The translations under genes were made by a program, and so were the position numbers. From the NCBI GenBank assembly GCA_036821485.1, contig DAISJM010000011.1, positions 1 through 64,000 of the forward strand: a DNA stretch of 64,000 nt, written 5' to 3'. The notes under the pieces were generated by a model that saw only the letters and a program-made list of their open reading frames with translations, was not told the origin of the DNA and made no database searches. This DNA is from DAISJM01 sp036821485. Lineage in GTDB: Bacteria > Verrucomicrobiota > Kiritimatiellia > CAIQIC01 > JAGNIJ01. Shown here in pieces: positions 52,064 to 61,691 of this stretch. Every line of letters begins with the position of its first letter. Positions within the stretch are counted from its first letter, which is position 1.

Positions 52064-53058
52064 ACCAAAGCCCCGGGAACGGAAGCACACGTCGCGAATT
52101 TCTGCTGCGCGCCATCAAGGCGACCGCCGCGGTCGCCGCGGCATCGTTCATCGGCTACCGCTTCCGCACAAATCGCCCGCCCGCCCGGACCAGCGAAGAT
52201 GCCGGCACGTTCTCCTTGCCGGACTTCAGCATCCCCAATCGGCCGGCCCGCATGTGTGTCGTCACCGGTGCCGACCGGACCAAGACGATCAACCTCGCGC
52301 TCGACGCGCTCGGCGGCATGGGCGAGTTCGTAAAGAACGGTGATCACGTTCTGATCAAGGTGAATGCCGCTTTTGCCACGCCGCCAATCCTCGGCGCCAC
52401 GACGCACCCGCAGTTGCTGGAAGATGTCATCCGCCTCTGCTATGCCGCCGGGGCCGCCGCGGTCGCCGTCACCGACAACCCGATCAATGATGCCGCCAGC
52501 TGCTTTGAACTGACCGGCCTCGCTGCCGCCGCACGGTCCGCCGGCGCCCGCGTCGCCGTCCCGCGCGAGGCTTCCTTCCGGCCCTGCACTGTCCCCGGCG
52601 CAACATATCTCGTGAACTGGCCCGTACTGGCAGAGCCATTCCGCGGAGTGACCAAGCTGATCGGCCTCGCGCCGGTCAAGGATCATCAGCGCAGCGGCGC
52701 AAGCATGACGCTCAAGAACTGGTACGGCCTCCTCGGCGGGCGGCGGAATGTATTCCACCAGGATATCCACGGCATCATCACCGATCTGGCCATGATGGTG
52801 AAACCCACACTGGTCGTGCTCGATGGCACGCAGACCATGATGACCAACGGACCCACCGGCGGCTCTCTCTCCGACCTGAAGGCCACGAACACGATGATCG
52901 TGAGTACCGATCCGGTTGCCGCCGATGCGTTCGGCGCAACCCTGCTCGGACGTACGCCGGCAGACTTGCCCTACATTCTTCGCGCGGCCGCCGCGGGCGC
53001 CGGCACCGCGAACTACGATCTGTTGAATCCCATCATGTTGAAGGCGGGGGAAACGTGA
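52060..53058 (+). CDS. Tat-exported DUF362 protein
   Basis: A 332-residue protein from GTG overlapping the previous stop. Tat signal TRREFLLRAIKATAAVAAAS (residues about 10-29). DUF362 domain: FVKNGDHVLIKVNAAFATPP, VTDNPINDAASCFELTG, LIGLAPVKDHQRSGASMTLK and TDPVAADAFGATLLG. DUF362 proteins are often fused to ferredoxins; here the ferredoxins are on the next gene. Tat export implies folding with a cofactor before export. The function of the family is unsettled; context suggests a role in an envelope redox complex. Confidence 0.88.
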   Translation: MNQSPGNGSTRREFLLRAIKATAAVAAASFIGYRFRTNRPPARTSEDAGTFSLPDFSIPNRPARMCVVTGADRTKTINLALDALGGMGEFVKNGDHVLIKVNAAFATPPILGATTHPQLLEDVIRLCYAAGAAAVAVTDNPINDAASCFELTGLAAAARSAGARVAVPREASFRPCTVPGATYLVNWPVLAEPFRGVTKLIGLAPVKDHQRSGASMTLKNWYGLLGGRRNVFHQDIHGIITDLAMMVKPTLVVLDGTQTMMTNGPTGGSLSDLKATNTMIVSTDPVAADAFGATLLGRTPADLPYILRAAAAGAGTANYDLLNPIMLKAGET

Positions 53059-54998
53059 CAAGCATTGTCAGCATTCGACGCATCACGCAGGCGGCCTTCC
53101 TCCTGCTCTTCCTCTGGCTTTGCGCCGTCATGAGCCTCGGCACGAACTGGTGGCAGTTGCGCGGCTGGCCGGTAAATATCTTTCTCCAACTCGATCCCCT
53201 CGCCGCCCTGTCGACGCTCCTGTCCACGGGCACACTCTACCGCGAGTTGTTCTGGGCGGCGGGCACGGTCGTGCTCACGATCCTGCTCGGGCGTTTCTTC
53301 TGCGGCTGGGTCTGCCCCTTCGGTACGCTCCATCAGTTCGTCGGCTGGCTCCACCGCTTCGGGAAGCCCCTCGCAGAGAAGACCCGGTTGAACGGGTATC
53401 GCCCGGCCCAGGCCATCAAGTACTACATCCTATTCTTCTTCCTTTGCGCCGCTGCCGGAACGCTGCTCGCCCGCCTGACATCGCTCGCACGCGATGGCCG
53501 CATCATCCCGTGGATCGTCGTGACGGCTTGCCTGCTGACGGCAGCCATCCTCGCGGCAACCAAGCTCTTCCCGCGCGCCGGACGCGCCACGGCATGGCTG
53601 CTCGCCGTCACGGGGGCATGGACCGCGCTCGCCGTCTTCTTCCCGGTCGAACGGCTCATCGCCGGCTCGGTCCAGACCGGCCTGCTCGATCCCATCCCCC
53701 TTGCTCACCGCTCGGTCCACCTTGCGCTACTGCCTGTCGCCGACCGTTTTGGCGGCGTACTTTCCGCGGCCCCACGCCAGTACACCGGCGCCCTCCTGAT
53801 CGGCGCCGTGTTCATCGCCGCACTCGGGTTGAACCTCTGGATACCGCGGTTCTACTGTCGCTTTATCTGCCCGCTCGGCGCGCTGTTCGGCCTCTTCGGA
53901 CGCTTCGCCTTCTGGCGCGTCGGCAAGACACAATCCGGCTGCTCAATGTGCAGCCGCTGCGAAGCCAACTGCGAAGGCGCGTGCGAGCCGGATACGGAGA
54001 TCCGCATCAGCGAGTGCGTGCTCTGTATGAACTGCCTGCGAAGCTGCCATGAAAATGTGATGAGCTATCGCGCAGCCAAGTCGGCCGGCGGCGAGATCAC
54101 CTCGCCGGATATCACGCGCCGCGGCTTCATGGTCTCCGTGGCTTCGGGGTTTCTGGCTGTCCCGCTTGCGCGACTGGGCGCCCGACTTGGTCTGAACTGG
54201 AATCCGCGCTTGATTCGTCCGCCCGGCGCGCTGCCGGAAGCGGACTTCCTCAATCGTTGCATCAAGTGCGGCCAGTGCATGCGCATCTGCCCCACCAACA
54301 TCATCCAGCCCGCCGGCGTCGAGCACGGCGTCGAGGCACTCTGGACGCCGACGCTGAATTTCCGCATAGGCACGAGCGGCTGCCAACTCAACTGTGTTGC
54401 CTGCGGACAGATCTGCCCCACCGCCGCCATCCGGCCCCTCAGCCTCGATGAACGACTCGGCCTGAACGAATATGCCGAGGCCGGTCCCATCCGAAGCGGC
54501 ATGGCATTCATCGAGCAGGGACGCTGCCTCCCGTGGGCAATGGGAACACCGTGTATCGTCTGCCAAGAGAACTGCCCCGTCAGTCCGAAGGCCATCTACA
54601 CCCGCGAGGTCTTTGTCCCTCTGCGCGACACACTACCCGTGGTCGCAAAGGCCGACGAGCTTACCGTGGATTTCGGCGCAGCCGTGCTCGCGCCCGGCGC
54701 CTTTGCGAACGGCGACTATTTCTGCGCAATCTCCGGCGGCAGCGATCCCCGGCCCCGCCGCATCACGGAAAACAGCGCCAGCAGCCTTTCGATTGATTCG
54801 ACCGACCCATGGGAACGGGAACCTGCCGCGGGTTCGCAAGCCGATGTGCTGATCCGCCTGCAGCGCCCGTATATCGATCCCCGATATTGCATCGGCTGCG
54901 GTATTTGCGAACATGAGTGCCCCGTCTCGGGTCTAAAGGCCATTCGAGTCAGCGCAGAAAATGAATCGCGCGAACCACAACACAGGATTCTCGCCTGA
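53055..54998 (+). CDS. NapH-like membrane polyferredoxin fused to a NapG-like ferredoxin
   Basis: A 647-residue protein from GTG overlapping the previous stop. The N-terminal half has about five spans and the NosR/NapH/RnfC-like motifs FFCGWVCPFGTLHQF and FYCRFICPLGALFG, then CSMCSRCEANCEGAC and CVLCMNCLRSC. A second twin-arginine-like segment, TRRGFMVSVASGFLAVPL (about residue 352), leads to a C-terminal ferredoxin part with CIKCGQCMRICPTN, CVACGQICPTA, CIVCQENCP and CIGCGICEHECPV. This looks like a fusion of NapH and Tat-type NapG, which usually are separate, passing electrons from quinol to an exported acceptor. The partners are DUF362 and the Tat aldo/keto reductase. Confidence 0.88.
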   Translation: MTSIVSIRRITQAAFLLLFLWLCAVMSLGTNWWQLRGWPVNIFLQLDPLAALSTLLSTGTLYRELFWAAGTVVLTILLGRFFCGWVCPFGTLHQFVGWLHRFGKPLAEKTRLNGYRPAQAIKYYILFFFLCAAAGTLLARLTSLARDGRIIPWIVVTACLLTAAILAATKLFPRAGRATAWLLAVTGAWTALAVFFPVERLIAGSVQTGLLDPIPLAHRSVHLALLPVADRFGGVLSAAPRQYTGALLIGAVFIAALGLNLWIPRFYCRFICPLGALFGLFGRFAFWRVGKTQSGCSMCSRCEANCEGACEPDTEIRISECVLCMNCLRSCHENVMSYRAAKSAGGEITSPDITRRGFMVSVASGFLAVPLARLGARLGLNWNPRLIRPPGALPEADFLNRCIKCGQCMRICPTNIIQPAGVEHGVEALWTPTLNFRIGTSGCQLNCVACGQICPTAAIRPLSLDERLGLNEYAEAGPIRSGMAFIEQGRCLPWAMGTPCIVCQENCPVSPKAIYTREVFVPLRDTLPVVAKADELTVDFGAAVLAPGAFANGDYFCAISGGSDPRPRRITENSASSLSIDSTDPWEREPAAGSQADVLIRLQRPYIDPRYCIGCGICEHECPVSGLKAIRVSAENESREPQHRILA

Positions 54999-55033
54999 GT
55001 TCCGGAAACACGAACACGCGGAGAGGTGCGACC

Positions 55034-56251
55034 ATGAATGAAAGAACAAGCGGGCTGGACCGGAGAGACTTTCTAAAAATCGTCGCGACCGCCGGTGCCG
55101 GCGCCTTGTTCGGCGCGCGCCAAGTGGCAGGCGCGGAACCGGCTCCAGGCACGCCCGCCTCGACCACCCAGATGCCCACCCGCCCGTTCGGCAAGACCGG
55201 ATTCACCGTGTCGTGCCTGGCGATGGGCGGCATGTTCGACATCCCCGGAAACCAACTCGTGCTTCGCAAGGCGCTCGACTGGGGCGTGACCTATTGGGAC
55301 ACGGCCGACTGCTATGAGGGCGGTCGCAGCGAGGCTGGTATCGGCAAGTTTCTAGGCAGCAACCCCGACGCGCGCAAGAGGATATTCCTCGTCACCAAGT
55401 CCGACTCCCGCGACCCGCAGGGCATGACCGAACTGCTCACGCGCTCGCTCGATCGGATGAAGACCGACTCCATCGATCTCTACTTCATCCACGGCGTCGG
55501 CCGCATGGATGAGCTGACCGACGATCAGAAAGCCTGGGCCGAGCGGATGAAGAAGGAAGGCAAGATTCGCCTGTTCGGTTTCAGCACCCACAAGAACATG
55601 GAGACGCTCCTCGACGGCGCGGCCAAGCTCGGTTGGATCGACGGCATCATGTTTGCCTACAACTATCGGAACATGCACAGCGACGCCATGAAGAAGGCTG
55701 TCGACGCGTGCGAGAAAGCCGGCATCGGCCTGACGGCGATGAAGACGCAGGGCGGTGGGCCGATCAAGACGGACTCGGAAAAGGAACGGGAACTGGCCGG
55801 CCGTTTCATCCATCGTGGGTTCACGCCGGAGCAAGCCAAGCTCAAGGCTGTCTGGGAAAATGAGCAGATCGCCAGCATCTGCTCGCAGATGCCGAACCTC
55901 GGCATCATGTCGGCCAACGTCGCGGCGGCACTCGACCGAACCCGCCTCGCCGCAAACGAGTTCCAGGCCCTGGATCAGTACGCGGCCGCCACTTGCGATG
56001 GCTATTGCGCCGGCTGCGCCAACCTCTGTGAGGCGGCCACCGGCGGCGCGCCCGTGAGCGATGCGCTGCGCTGCCTCATGTACCATCACCACTACAACAA
56101 TCCGGAACAGGCCCGCACTGAATTCGCCCGCATCCCTGCTTCCGCAAGGGAGCGTCTGCTGGCCTTCGACGGCGCGGCCGCGGAACGCGTATGTCCCCGG
56201 CATCTGCCGATTGCCCGGCTCGTTCGCGAAGCCACCGAACTGCTCGCGTGA
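55034..56251 (+). CDS. Tat-exported aldo/keto reductase with C-terminal [4Fe-4S] motif
   Basis: A 405-residue protein. Tat signal DRRDFLKIVATAGAGALFGA (residues 9-28). The AKR barrel shows the catalytic set: D and Y in YWDTADCYEGGRSE, K in FLVTKSDSRD, H in DLYFIHGVG. The C-terminus has CDGYCAGCANLC (C-x3-C-x2-C-x3-C), a [4Fe-4S] pattern, found in a ferredoxin-linked AKR subgroup. Thirty-five bp after the polyferredoxin gene, it is the last of four genes and may receive electrons from it instead of from NADPH (inference). Confidence 0.88.
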   Translation: MNERTSGLDRRDFLKIVATAGAGALFGARQVAGAEPAPGTPASTTQMPTRPFGKTGFTVSCLAMGGMFDIPGNQLVLRKALDWGVTYWDTADCYEGGRSEAGIGKFLGSNPDARKRIFLVTKSDSRDPQGMTELLTRSLDRMKTDSIDLYFIHGVGRMDELTDDQKAWAERMKKEGKIRLFGFSTHKNMETLLDGAAKLGWIDGIMFAYNYRNMHSDAMKKAVDACEKAGIGLTAMKTQGGGPIKTDSEKERELAGRFIHRGFTPEQAKLKAVWENEQIASICSQMPNLGIMSANVAAALDRTRLAANEFQALDQYAAATCDGYCAGCANLCEAATGGAPVSDALRCLMYHHHYNNPEQARTEFARIPASARERLLAFDGAAAERVCPRHLPIARLVREATELLA

Positions 56252-56274
56252 GCCGCGGGCCATTGTGTGGTTAA

Positions 56275-57747
56275 ATGGCGGACGTCATGGCAGACATCGT
56301 GCTGGCCGCCATCAACGCGAAGTACATACACCCGGCGCTCGGGTTGCGTTACCTTTTTGCCAACCTCGGCCCTTTGATCCCCCGCACACGGCTGCTCGAG
56401 TTCGACCTCCGCAAACCGACACGCGATGTGGCCACGGCCATCCTCGCACATGAACCCCGAATCGTCGGGCTTGGCGTTCACATCTGGAACACTCGTCTCG
56501 TCGCCGAAGTGATCACTCTTCTGAAAGCGGATCGCCCCGACCTTGTCATCGTGCTCGGGGGCCCCGAAGTCAGTTTCGATGCGGCGGATCATGAAACCTG
56601 CCGGCAGGCGGACTACATCATCACCGGCGAGGCAGATCTCGAATTCTCAGACCTGTGCAGCGCCATCCTCGGCGGGTCGCGGCCGGCATCGCGGATCATC
56701 CAGGCGGCGCCCGTGGAATTGGAGACCCTGGCGCTGCCCTACCCGCTCTACACGGCCGACGATCTGGCGCACCGGCTGACCTATGTCGAAACGTCGCGCG
56801 GCTGCCCCTACGCCTGCGAGTACTGCATCTCGGCACGCGATGTCACCCTGCGCTACTTCCCGCTGCCGCGCGTTTTTGAAGCGTTCGATGATCTCCTGCA
56901 ACGCGGGGCGCGGCGCTTCAAGTTTGTCGACCGAACCTTCAATGTGGATATCCCGCGAGCCATCACGATCCTCGAATTCTTCCTTGAACGCATGCAACCC
57001 GGTCTGTTCGTTCATTTCGAAATGGTCCCGGAACGGTTTCCGGAAGAACTGCGCCAGGTGATCCGGCGGTTTCCAGACGGCAGCCTCCAGTTCGAGATCG
57101 GCATCCAGACGTTCAACACTGATGTCGCCGCCCGGATCAAGCGGACCATGGATGCGCCGCGCATCGAGGAGAACCTGCGATTTCTCAGGAACGACACTCA
57201 TGCGCATATCCACGCCGACCTGATCGCCGGACTGCCCGGCGAATCCATGGACAGCTTCGCTGCGGGCTTCGACCGCCTGCTCGCCCTGCAACCGCACGAG
57301 ATCCAGGTCGGTATCCTGAAGCGACTCCGCGGCGCACCCATCGCGCGCCACGACGCGGAGTGGAGCATGGAATATGACACTGAACCTCCGTATGAAATCC
57401 TCGGCAATCGCTTGATCGCGCGGAAGGACATGGATCGGCTCCGGCATTTCGCGCGCTTCTGGGAAGTCATCGCCAACCGCGGCGATTTTGCATGCGCCGC
57501 GCCGATGATTTGGCGTGAGCAGCCCTCGGCCTTCCACGCGTTCATGGAATTGAGTGACTGGCTATTTGCCCGGTTTGGACGCCACTTCGGTATCCCGCTG
57601 GAAGAATTGAGCGAGGCGATATTCGACTTTCTGACCGGGACGCGCGGGATAAAGACAACGGAAGTCACCGATGCGCTGAGCCGGGATTACACGGACGGAA
57701 GGCCCTTGCGCCGCCTGCCGAAATTCCTCCGGACAGAGGTGGACTGA
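56275..57747 (+). CDS. B12-binding radical SAM protein with DUF4080 domain
   Basis: A 490-residue protein. Cobalamin-binding domain (about 8-140: LAAINAKYIHPALGLRYLF, VGLGVHIWNTRL, VLGGPEVSF, ADYIITGEADLEF), then the radical SAM cluster motif RGCPYACEYC (about residues 174-183), the barrel FVDRTFNVDIPRAI, FEIGIQTFN and ADLIAGLPGESMDSF, and a C-terminal DUF4080 region (YEILGNRLIARKDMDRL). The reaction is unknown for the group. Start ATG 56275 or 56287 is open; neither has a good Shine-Dalgarno. It converges on glgA with 6 bp between. Compare the motif-less relative at 11322. Confidence 0.9.
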   Translation: MADVMADIVLAAINAKYIHPALGLRYLFANLGPLIPRTRLLEFDLRKPTRDVATAILAHEPRIVGLGVHIWNTRLVAEVITLLKADRPDLVIVLGGPEVSFDAADHETCRQADYIITGEADLEFSDLCSAILGGSRPASRIIQAAPVELETLALPYPLYTADDLAHRLTYVETSRGCPYACEYCISARDVTLRYFPLPRVFEAFDDLLQRGARRFKFVDRTFNVDIPRAITILEFFLERMQPGLFVHFEMVPERFPEELRQVIRRFPDGSLQFEIGIQTFNTDVAARIKRTMDAPRIEENLRFLRNDTHAHIHADLIAGLPGESMDSFAAGFDRLLALQPHEIQVGILKRLRGAPIARHDAEWSMEYDTEPPYEILGNRLIARKDMDRLRHFARFWEVIANRGDFACAAPMIWREQPSAFHAFMELSDWLFARFGRHFGIPLEELSEAIFDFLTGTRGIKTTEVTDALSRDYTDGRPLRRLPKFLRTEVD

Positions 57748-57753
57748 GGAGCC

Positions 57754-59352
57754 TTACATCGCACGACGCTTCTGGATCGCGCGGCGATAGACGGCCACAT
57801 AATCCTGCGCCGACCGCTCCCACGAGAACTCCTGGGCCATCGCCTGCTTCCGCAGGCGGGCCATGTGTTGCGGGCGATCAAACCATGTGGACACCGCCCA
57901 CCCCATCGTGTTCGCCAAGGCTGAACCCGACGCCTCGACGAACTTGAAGCCGGTCCCGGAGCCCGAGGCCTCATTGTAGTTCTCGACCGTATCCTCCAAC
58001 CCTCCGGTGGCGCGAACGATCGGAAGCGTGCCGTATTTCATCGAGTACATCTGGTTCAAGCCACACGGCTCGTAGAGCGAGGGCATCAGGAAGAAATCGC
58101 TTCCCGCTTCGATGAGATGGCTGACCTCGTTGGAGTAGCCGATGTGCGCATTCACGCGACCCGGGTAGGCCGCCGACAACCCGCGGAAGAAATCCTCGAC
58201 GCCACCGTCGCCCGTGCCCAGCACCACCAGTTGGAACAACATTTGATTCAATGCCTTCGGCAGTGCCTCCATGAGCAAATTGAAACCCTTCTGCTGCGCG
58301 AAGCGGGACACAATGCCGAACACGGGCCAGTCGGCTCTCACATCGAGATGGAACAGGCGTTGAAGTTCGGTCTTGCAGATGGCCTTGCCGGACAAGTCAT
58401 CCGGCGTGAAGCGGGCAGGAATGAGTTTGTCCGTTTCCGGATTCCAATGCTCATAGTCGCAGCCGTTGAGGATGCCCGTGAAATCGTCGCCGCGATCATT
58501 GAGGAACGGAGCCATGCCCATGCCGCCCGAAGGGGTCAGCACTTCGCGGGCGTACGTCGGCGACACCGCCGTGATCGCATCGGCGTACGCGATGCCACCC
58601 TTCAACAGGTTGATCTTGCCATGATCCTCGAGAGCTCGCGGATTGAAAGTATCCCAACCCACGCCGAGATACTGGAGCGCACCGGGATGATAGATGCCCT
58701 TGTACCCGATGTTGTGAATCGTCAACACGCTGGCCGTGCCGGACAACGGCGAGAGGATGCGATCCCACGTTTTTAACATGACGGCCAACACCGCGGTCGG
58801 CCAGTCATGGACGTGCATGACGTCGGGAATGAAATTCGTATCCTTGCAGATCTGGATCGCGGCTTTCGAGAGCAGCCCGTAACGGAATGCATTGTCGCCG
58901 TACTCGCCCCACGGCTCGTCGTAAATGCCCGGCCGGCCAAAGAATCGGTCGCAGTCGACGAACCACACGGGAACTTCGTTATCCAACAGGGCCTTGTGAA
59001 CACCCACCCACTGCTCCTCGCCCCCGCCCATGTGCGCACATGCGGATCGTTCGTAGGTGATCCCGAAACGCGCGCGATTGATGGATGCGTAGAGAGGAAT
59101 AAGCACCCGGGCATCGTGTCCCATGCGCCGCAAAGCCTTGGGCAAAGCCGCTACAACATCGCCAAGTCCACCCACCTTCGCAAAAGGCGCGCACTCGGAA
59201 GCGACGAAAAGGATCTTGAGCGGGCTCTCGGCCGGGCGAACCACGTCTGCCGCCAAAGGCTCTGCAACCCTCTTCTTCGAAGCAACCGACTTTTTTGGCG
59301 TGCGACGACGCCGCGCTGCGGTACCGGACGATGGGCGTACTTTTCTGGGCAT
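57754..59352 (-). CDS. glgA: Glycogen synthase GlgA
   Basis: A 532-residue GT5 enzyme transferring glucose from ADP-glucose to glycogen. After a basic 45-residue extension (RRRRTPKKSVASKKR) comes KILFVASECAPFAKVGGLGDVVAALP with the ADP-glucose KxGG motif, then HVHDWPTAVLAVML, LTIHNIGYKG, GILNGCDYEHWNPETD, FGIVSRFAQQKG, and the C-terminal LMPSLYEPCGLNQMYSMKYG. CAGGAG lies 6 nt before the ATG at 59352; a longer frame exists but is unsupported. The gene lies 41 bp downstream of the SagB-type gene and may be co-transcribed with it. The basic N-terminal tail is unusual for GlgA. Confidence 0.95.
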   Translation of the reverse strand: MPRKVRPSSGTAARRRRTPKKSVASKKRVAEPLAADVVRPAESPLKILFVASECAPFAKVGGLGDVVAALPKALRRMGHDARVLIPLYASINRARFGITYERSACAHMGGGEEQWVGVHKALLDNEVPVWFVDCDRFFGRPGIYDEPWGEYGDNAFRYGLLSKAAIQICKDTNFIPDVMHVHDWPTAVLAVMLKTWDRILSPLSGTASVLTIHNIGYKGIYHPGALQYLGVGWDTFNPRALEDHGKINLLKGGIAYADAITAVSPTYAREVLTPSGGMGMAPFLNDRGDDFTGILNGCDYEHWNPETDKLIPARFTPDDLSGKAICKTELQRLFHLDVRADWPVFGIVSRFAQQKGFNLLMEALPKALNQMLFQLVVLGTGDGGVEDFFRGLSAAYPGRVNAHIGYSNEVSHLIEAGSDFFLMPSLYEPCGLNQMYSMKYGTLPIVRATGGLEDTVENYNEASGSGTGFKFVEASGSALANTMGWAVSTWFDRPQHMARLRKQAMAQEFSWERSAQDYVAVYRRAIQKRRAM

Positions 59353-59393
59353 GGCAACTCCTGGGTATGAAAGGCTGAAATGTGGGCGACGGA

Positions 59394-59987
59394 CTATTTC
59401 TTCCTGCCAACCGGCATGAGGCACAGCGGATGTTCGGCGGCGGGGAGCCCGAGGGCTTTCTTCACATCCATGTCGGAGAAGGCAGCAACGACCACCGTGC
59501 CAAGATTCAGCGCAACGGCCTCAAGACTCACGTTCTCCGCAGCGTGACCGATCTCCATGTGGATGTAACGCACGCCCCGCTCGCCATATCGTTCCGTGGT
59601 ACGCTCGTATACGGCGGCAAACGCCAACATCGCCGGAGCCACCGCCATCCAGGTTTGATCCAGCGCTGCCGCCGCCAGCTCATTCCGGCGGTCGCCGTCC
59701 ACCATGTGTGTCAGGATGTGTTTCCGAAAATCATACCGGTAAATGCCGGGGTTCAGGTCCTGCACCTGCCCGACAACCAGATAGGATTCGATGGGATAAA
59801 GCGCCCCGGCGGAAGGCGCCGTCCTGAAGCCCCCCAGCGTGGTCACCCCCTGCGCCGCCCAGAGAAGCTGGCCCACTTCAACCAGGGTCAGAGGGTCTTC
59901 CTTGAATTCGCGTACCGAGCGGCGGTGCTGCATCGCCTTGTTCAGGTCGTACTTGGCATCGTATTCAGGCACAGGAAGATTGATCAT
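59394..59987 (-). CDS. SagB-type nitroreductase-family dehydrogenase
   Basis: A 197-residue FMN protein: QHRRSVREFKEDPLTLVEVGQLLWAAQG (residues about 20-47), then FRTAPSAGALYPIESYLVVG and the C-terminal IGHAAENVSLEAVALNLGTVVVAAFSD. These are hallmarks of the SagB-type group; stand-alone members are redox enzymes of unknown substrate, while SagB itself makes azoles in peptides. No cyclodehydratase or precursor peptide is nearby, so a plain reductase is likelier. AGAGG precedes the ATG at 59987 by about 8 nt. Confidence 0.9.
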   Translation of the reverse strand: MINLPVPEYDAKYDLNKAMQHRRSVREFKEDPLTLVEVGQLLWAAQGVTTLGGFRTAPSAGALYPIESYLVVGQVQDLNPGIYRYDFRKHILTHMVDGDRRNELAAAALDQTWMAVAPAMLAFAAVYERTTERYGERGVRYIHMEIGHAAENVSLEAVALNLGTVVVAAFSDMDVKKALGLPAAEHPLCLMPVGRKK

Positions 59988-60322
59988 CGTTTTTGCCTCT
60001 GTAGATTCCACTCCACCCCAAGAAGCCCACCCCGGGCACACCCGCGCATTGTAGAAATGGAAACCCCACCTTTCCAGCACCTTTTCGCACCCTCTCGATT
60101 CGCTCCTCCGGCTTTTCCTTGCGGAAAAAGGCCCGTTTCCCCTACATTGCGTTCCGGCTTCCCAGACCGTTTCTGGACGAGTCCAAGAGCCAACGCTCTG
60201 TCTTTCATGTGTATATTGTTGTATATAAACGGGTTATGCATTTCGATGACGGGTTGACTATGGCGAGGTTCCTTGGGAGCATCTACAGTTCAGTTTCGTG
60301 AGGAGAGGAGTCGGTCAGGATC
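59988..60322. other. 335-bp divergent intergenic region upstream of trkA
   Basis: No gene is seen. It contains a hairpin built on TTTTCC-TTGC-GGAAAA (60113-60128, extended by GGC/GCC with one bulged A), a short AT-rich patch with the direct repeat TGTATAT at 60210-60216 and 60220-60226 (10 bp apart, one helical turn), and GGAGAGGAG followed by CAGGA before the trkA ATG. The AT-rich patch is the likeliest promoter or regulator site, but no clean -35/-10 pair is visible. Confidence 0.5.
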
Positions 60323-61672
60323 ATGCGAGTACTTATCATAGGCTCTGGCACGGCAGGTCAGAATCTGGCGGAGAAACTCTGCGCCGAGAAACACGACGTC
60401 GTGCTGATCGATCGCCAGGAAGAGGCGCTGGCCGAGGCGCAGGCACAGCTCGATATCCTGACCATTCAAGGTGAGGGTTCGAGCCCCAAGGTCCTCGACA
60501 CCGCCCAGATTCGCAAGACGGACTTGCTCGTGGCCGTCACCGACAGCGACGAAGTGAACATGCTCGCCTGCATGCTGGCCCACGCGGCCGGGGTCCCCCA
60601 CAAGGTCGCCCGTGTCTCGAATCTCGACTACATCCACCCGCCCGAACAGTTCTCGCCCTCCAAACTCGGCATTGATCTCGTGGTCAGCCAAAAAGAGGAG
60701 TGTGCCCACGAACTGTTCAATATTCTCCGTATGCCGGGCACACTCGAAGTCGTCGACCTCTTCGAGGGCGAAGTCCTGGCCGTCGGCATACGTGTCCATA
60801 TGGACAGCCCCCTGCTCCGCCAACCTCTGAAGTCGTTCCCGCAACCGGAATTGCTGAAATCCATCAGGTTCGTTGCCCTCAAACGCGGCGATGACATGAT
60901 GGTACCGCGCGGCGATACGCAGTTCATGGTCGGCGACGATGTCTATTTCGTCGGCCGGCCGAATGACATTTCCCTCTTCATGACATGGGCTTGGCCCGAA
61001 CGCACCTCCTTTGAAAAGGTGATCATAGCGGGCGGTGGAGATCTCGGCCTGCAACTCGCCCGCATGCTGGAATCCACCGGCATGCAGATCGTCCTGATCG
61101 AACGGGATGACGCGCGCGCCAATCACTGCTCCGGCGTCCTCGACCGCACCTTGGTGATCAAGGGCGACGCAATGGACGAGGATACGCTCAAGAATGCGGG
61201 CATTGTCGCCGGCACCGCCTTCGTGGCCGCCACCGGCATCGACGAGAACAACATCATCGGCTGCCTGCTGGCCGCCAAGTGCGGCGCGCGATTCACGCTC
61301 GCCCAAGTCACCCGGCCGGACTACGTGCCCGTCATCGACAGTCTGAGCCTGCTGGATCGTGCTGTCAGTCCGCCTCTCTCGATGATCAATGCCATCCTTC
61401 ACTTCGTGCGCGGCAAGTATGTCAAAGCTGCCGCCCTGTTCCACAAGCTCCCCGGGGAACTCCTCGATGTCGTCATCCCGCCGAAGGGCAAGTGGGCCGG
61501 CAAGGCCATCAAGGACATAAAGATTCCCGACGGCGTCACCATTGCCGGTGCCAGGCGCGGCACCGAAGTGCTCGTTGCCATCGGCGACTTGGTCCTGGCA
61601 GAGGGCGATCGTCTCGTCATCTTCGCCCTTCCCGAGGCCGTGGCCAAGATAGAGGCCCTGTTCAAGAAATAG
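60323..61672 (+). CDS. trkA: Trk potassium-uptake regulatory subunit TrkA
   Basis: A 449-residue cytoplasmic protein with two RCK repeats. Each half has an NAD-binding Rossmann fold, MRVLIIGSGTAGQNLAEKL (residues 1-19) and KVIIAGGGDLGLQLARMLES (about 233-252), followed by a TrkA_C domain. It gates the membrane subunit TrkH in response to nucleotides. The length is that of full TrkA (458 in E. coli). It is followed 19 bp later by trkH and then a second trkH, all on the plus strand. Confidence 0.96.
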   Translation: MRVLIIGSGTAGQNLAEKLCAEKHDVVLIDRQEEALAEAQAQLDILTIQGEGSSPKVLDTAQIRKTDLLVAVTDSDEVNMLACMLAHAAGVPHKVARVSNLDYIHPPEQFSPSKLGIDLVVSQKEECAHELFNILRMPGTLEVVDLFEGEVLAVGIRVHMDSPLLRQPLKSFPQPELLKSIRFVALKRGDDMMVPRGDTQFMVGDDVYFVGRPNDISLFMTWAWPERTSFEKVIIAGGGDLGLQLARMLESTGMQIVLIERDDARANHCSGVLDRTLVIKGDAMDEDTLKNAGIVAGTAFVAATGIDENNIIGCLLAAKCGARFTLAQVTRPDYVPVIDSLSLLDRAVSPPLSMINAILHFVRGKYVKAAALFHKLPGELLDVVIPPKGKWAGKAIKDIKIPDGVTIAGARRGTEVLVAIGDLVLAEGDRLVIFALPEAVAKIEALFKK

Positions 61673-61691
61673 CGCTCGTTGCCCAAACGCG

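Noticed and set aside
59394..59987. Azole-modified peptide (SagB/TOMM) biosynthesis cluster
   Set aside because: No cyclodehydratase, YcaO protein or precursor peptide nearby; SagB-type similarity alone is insufficient.
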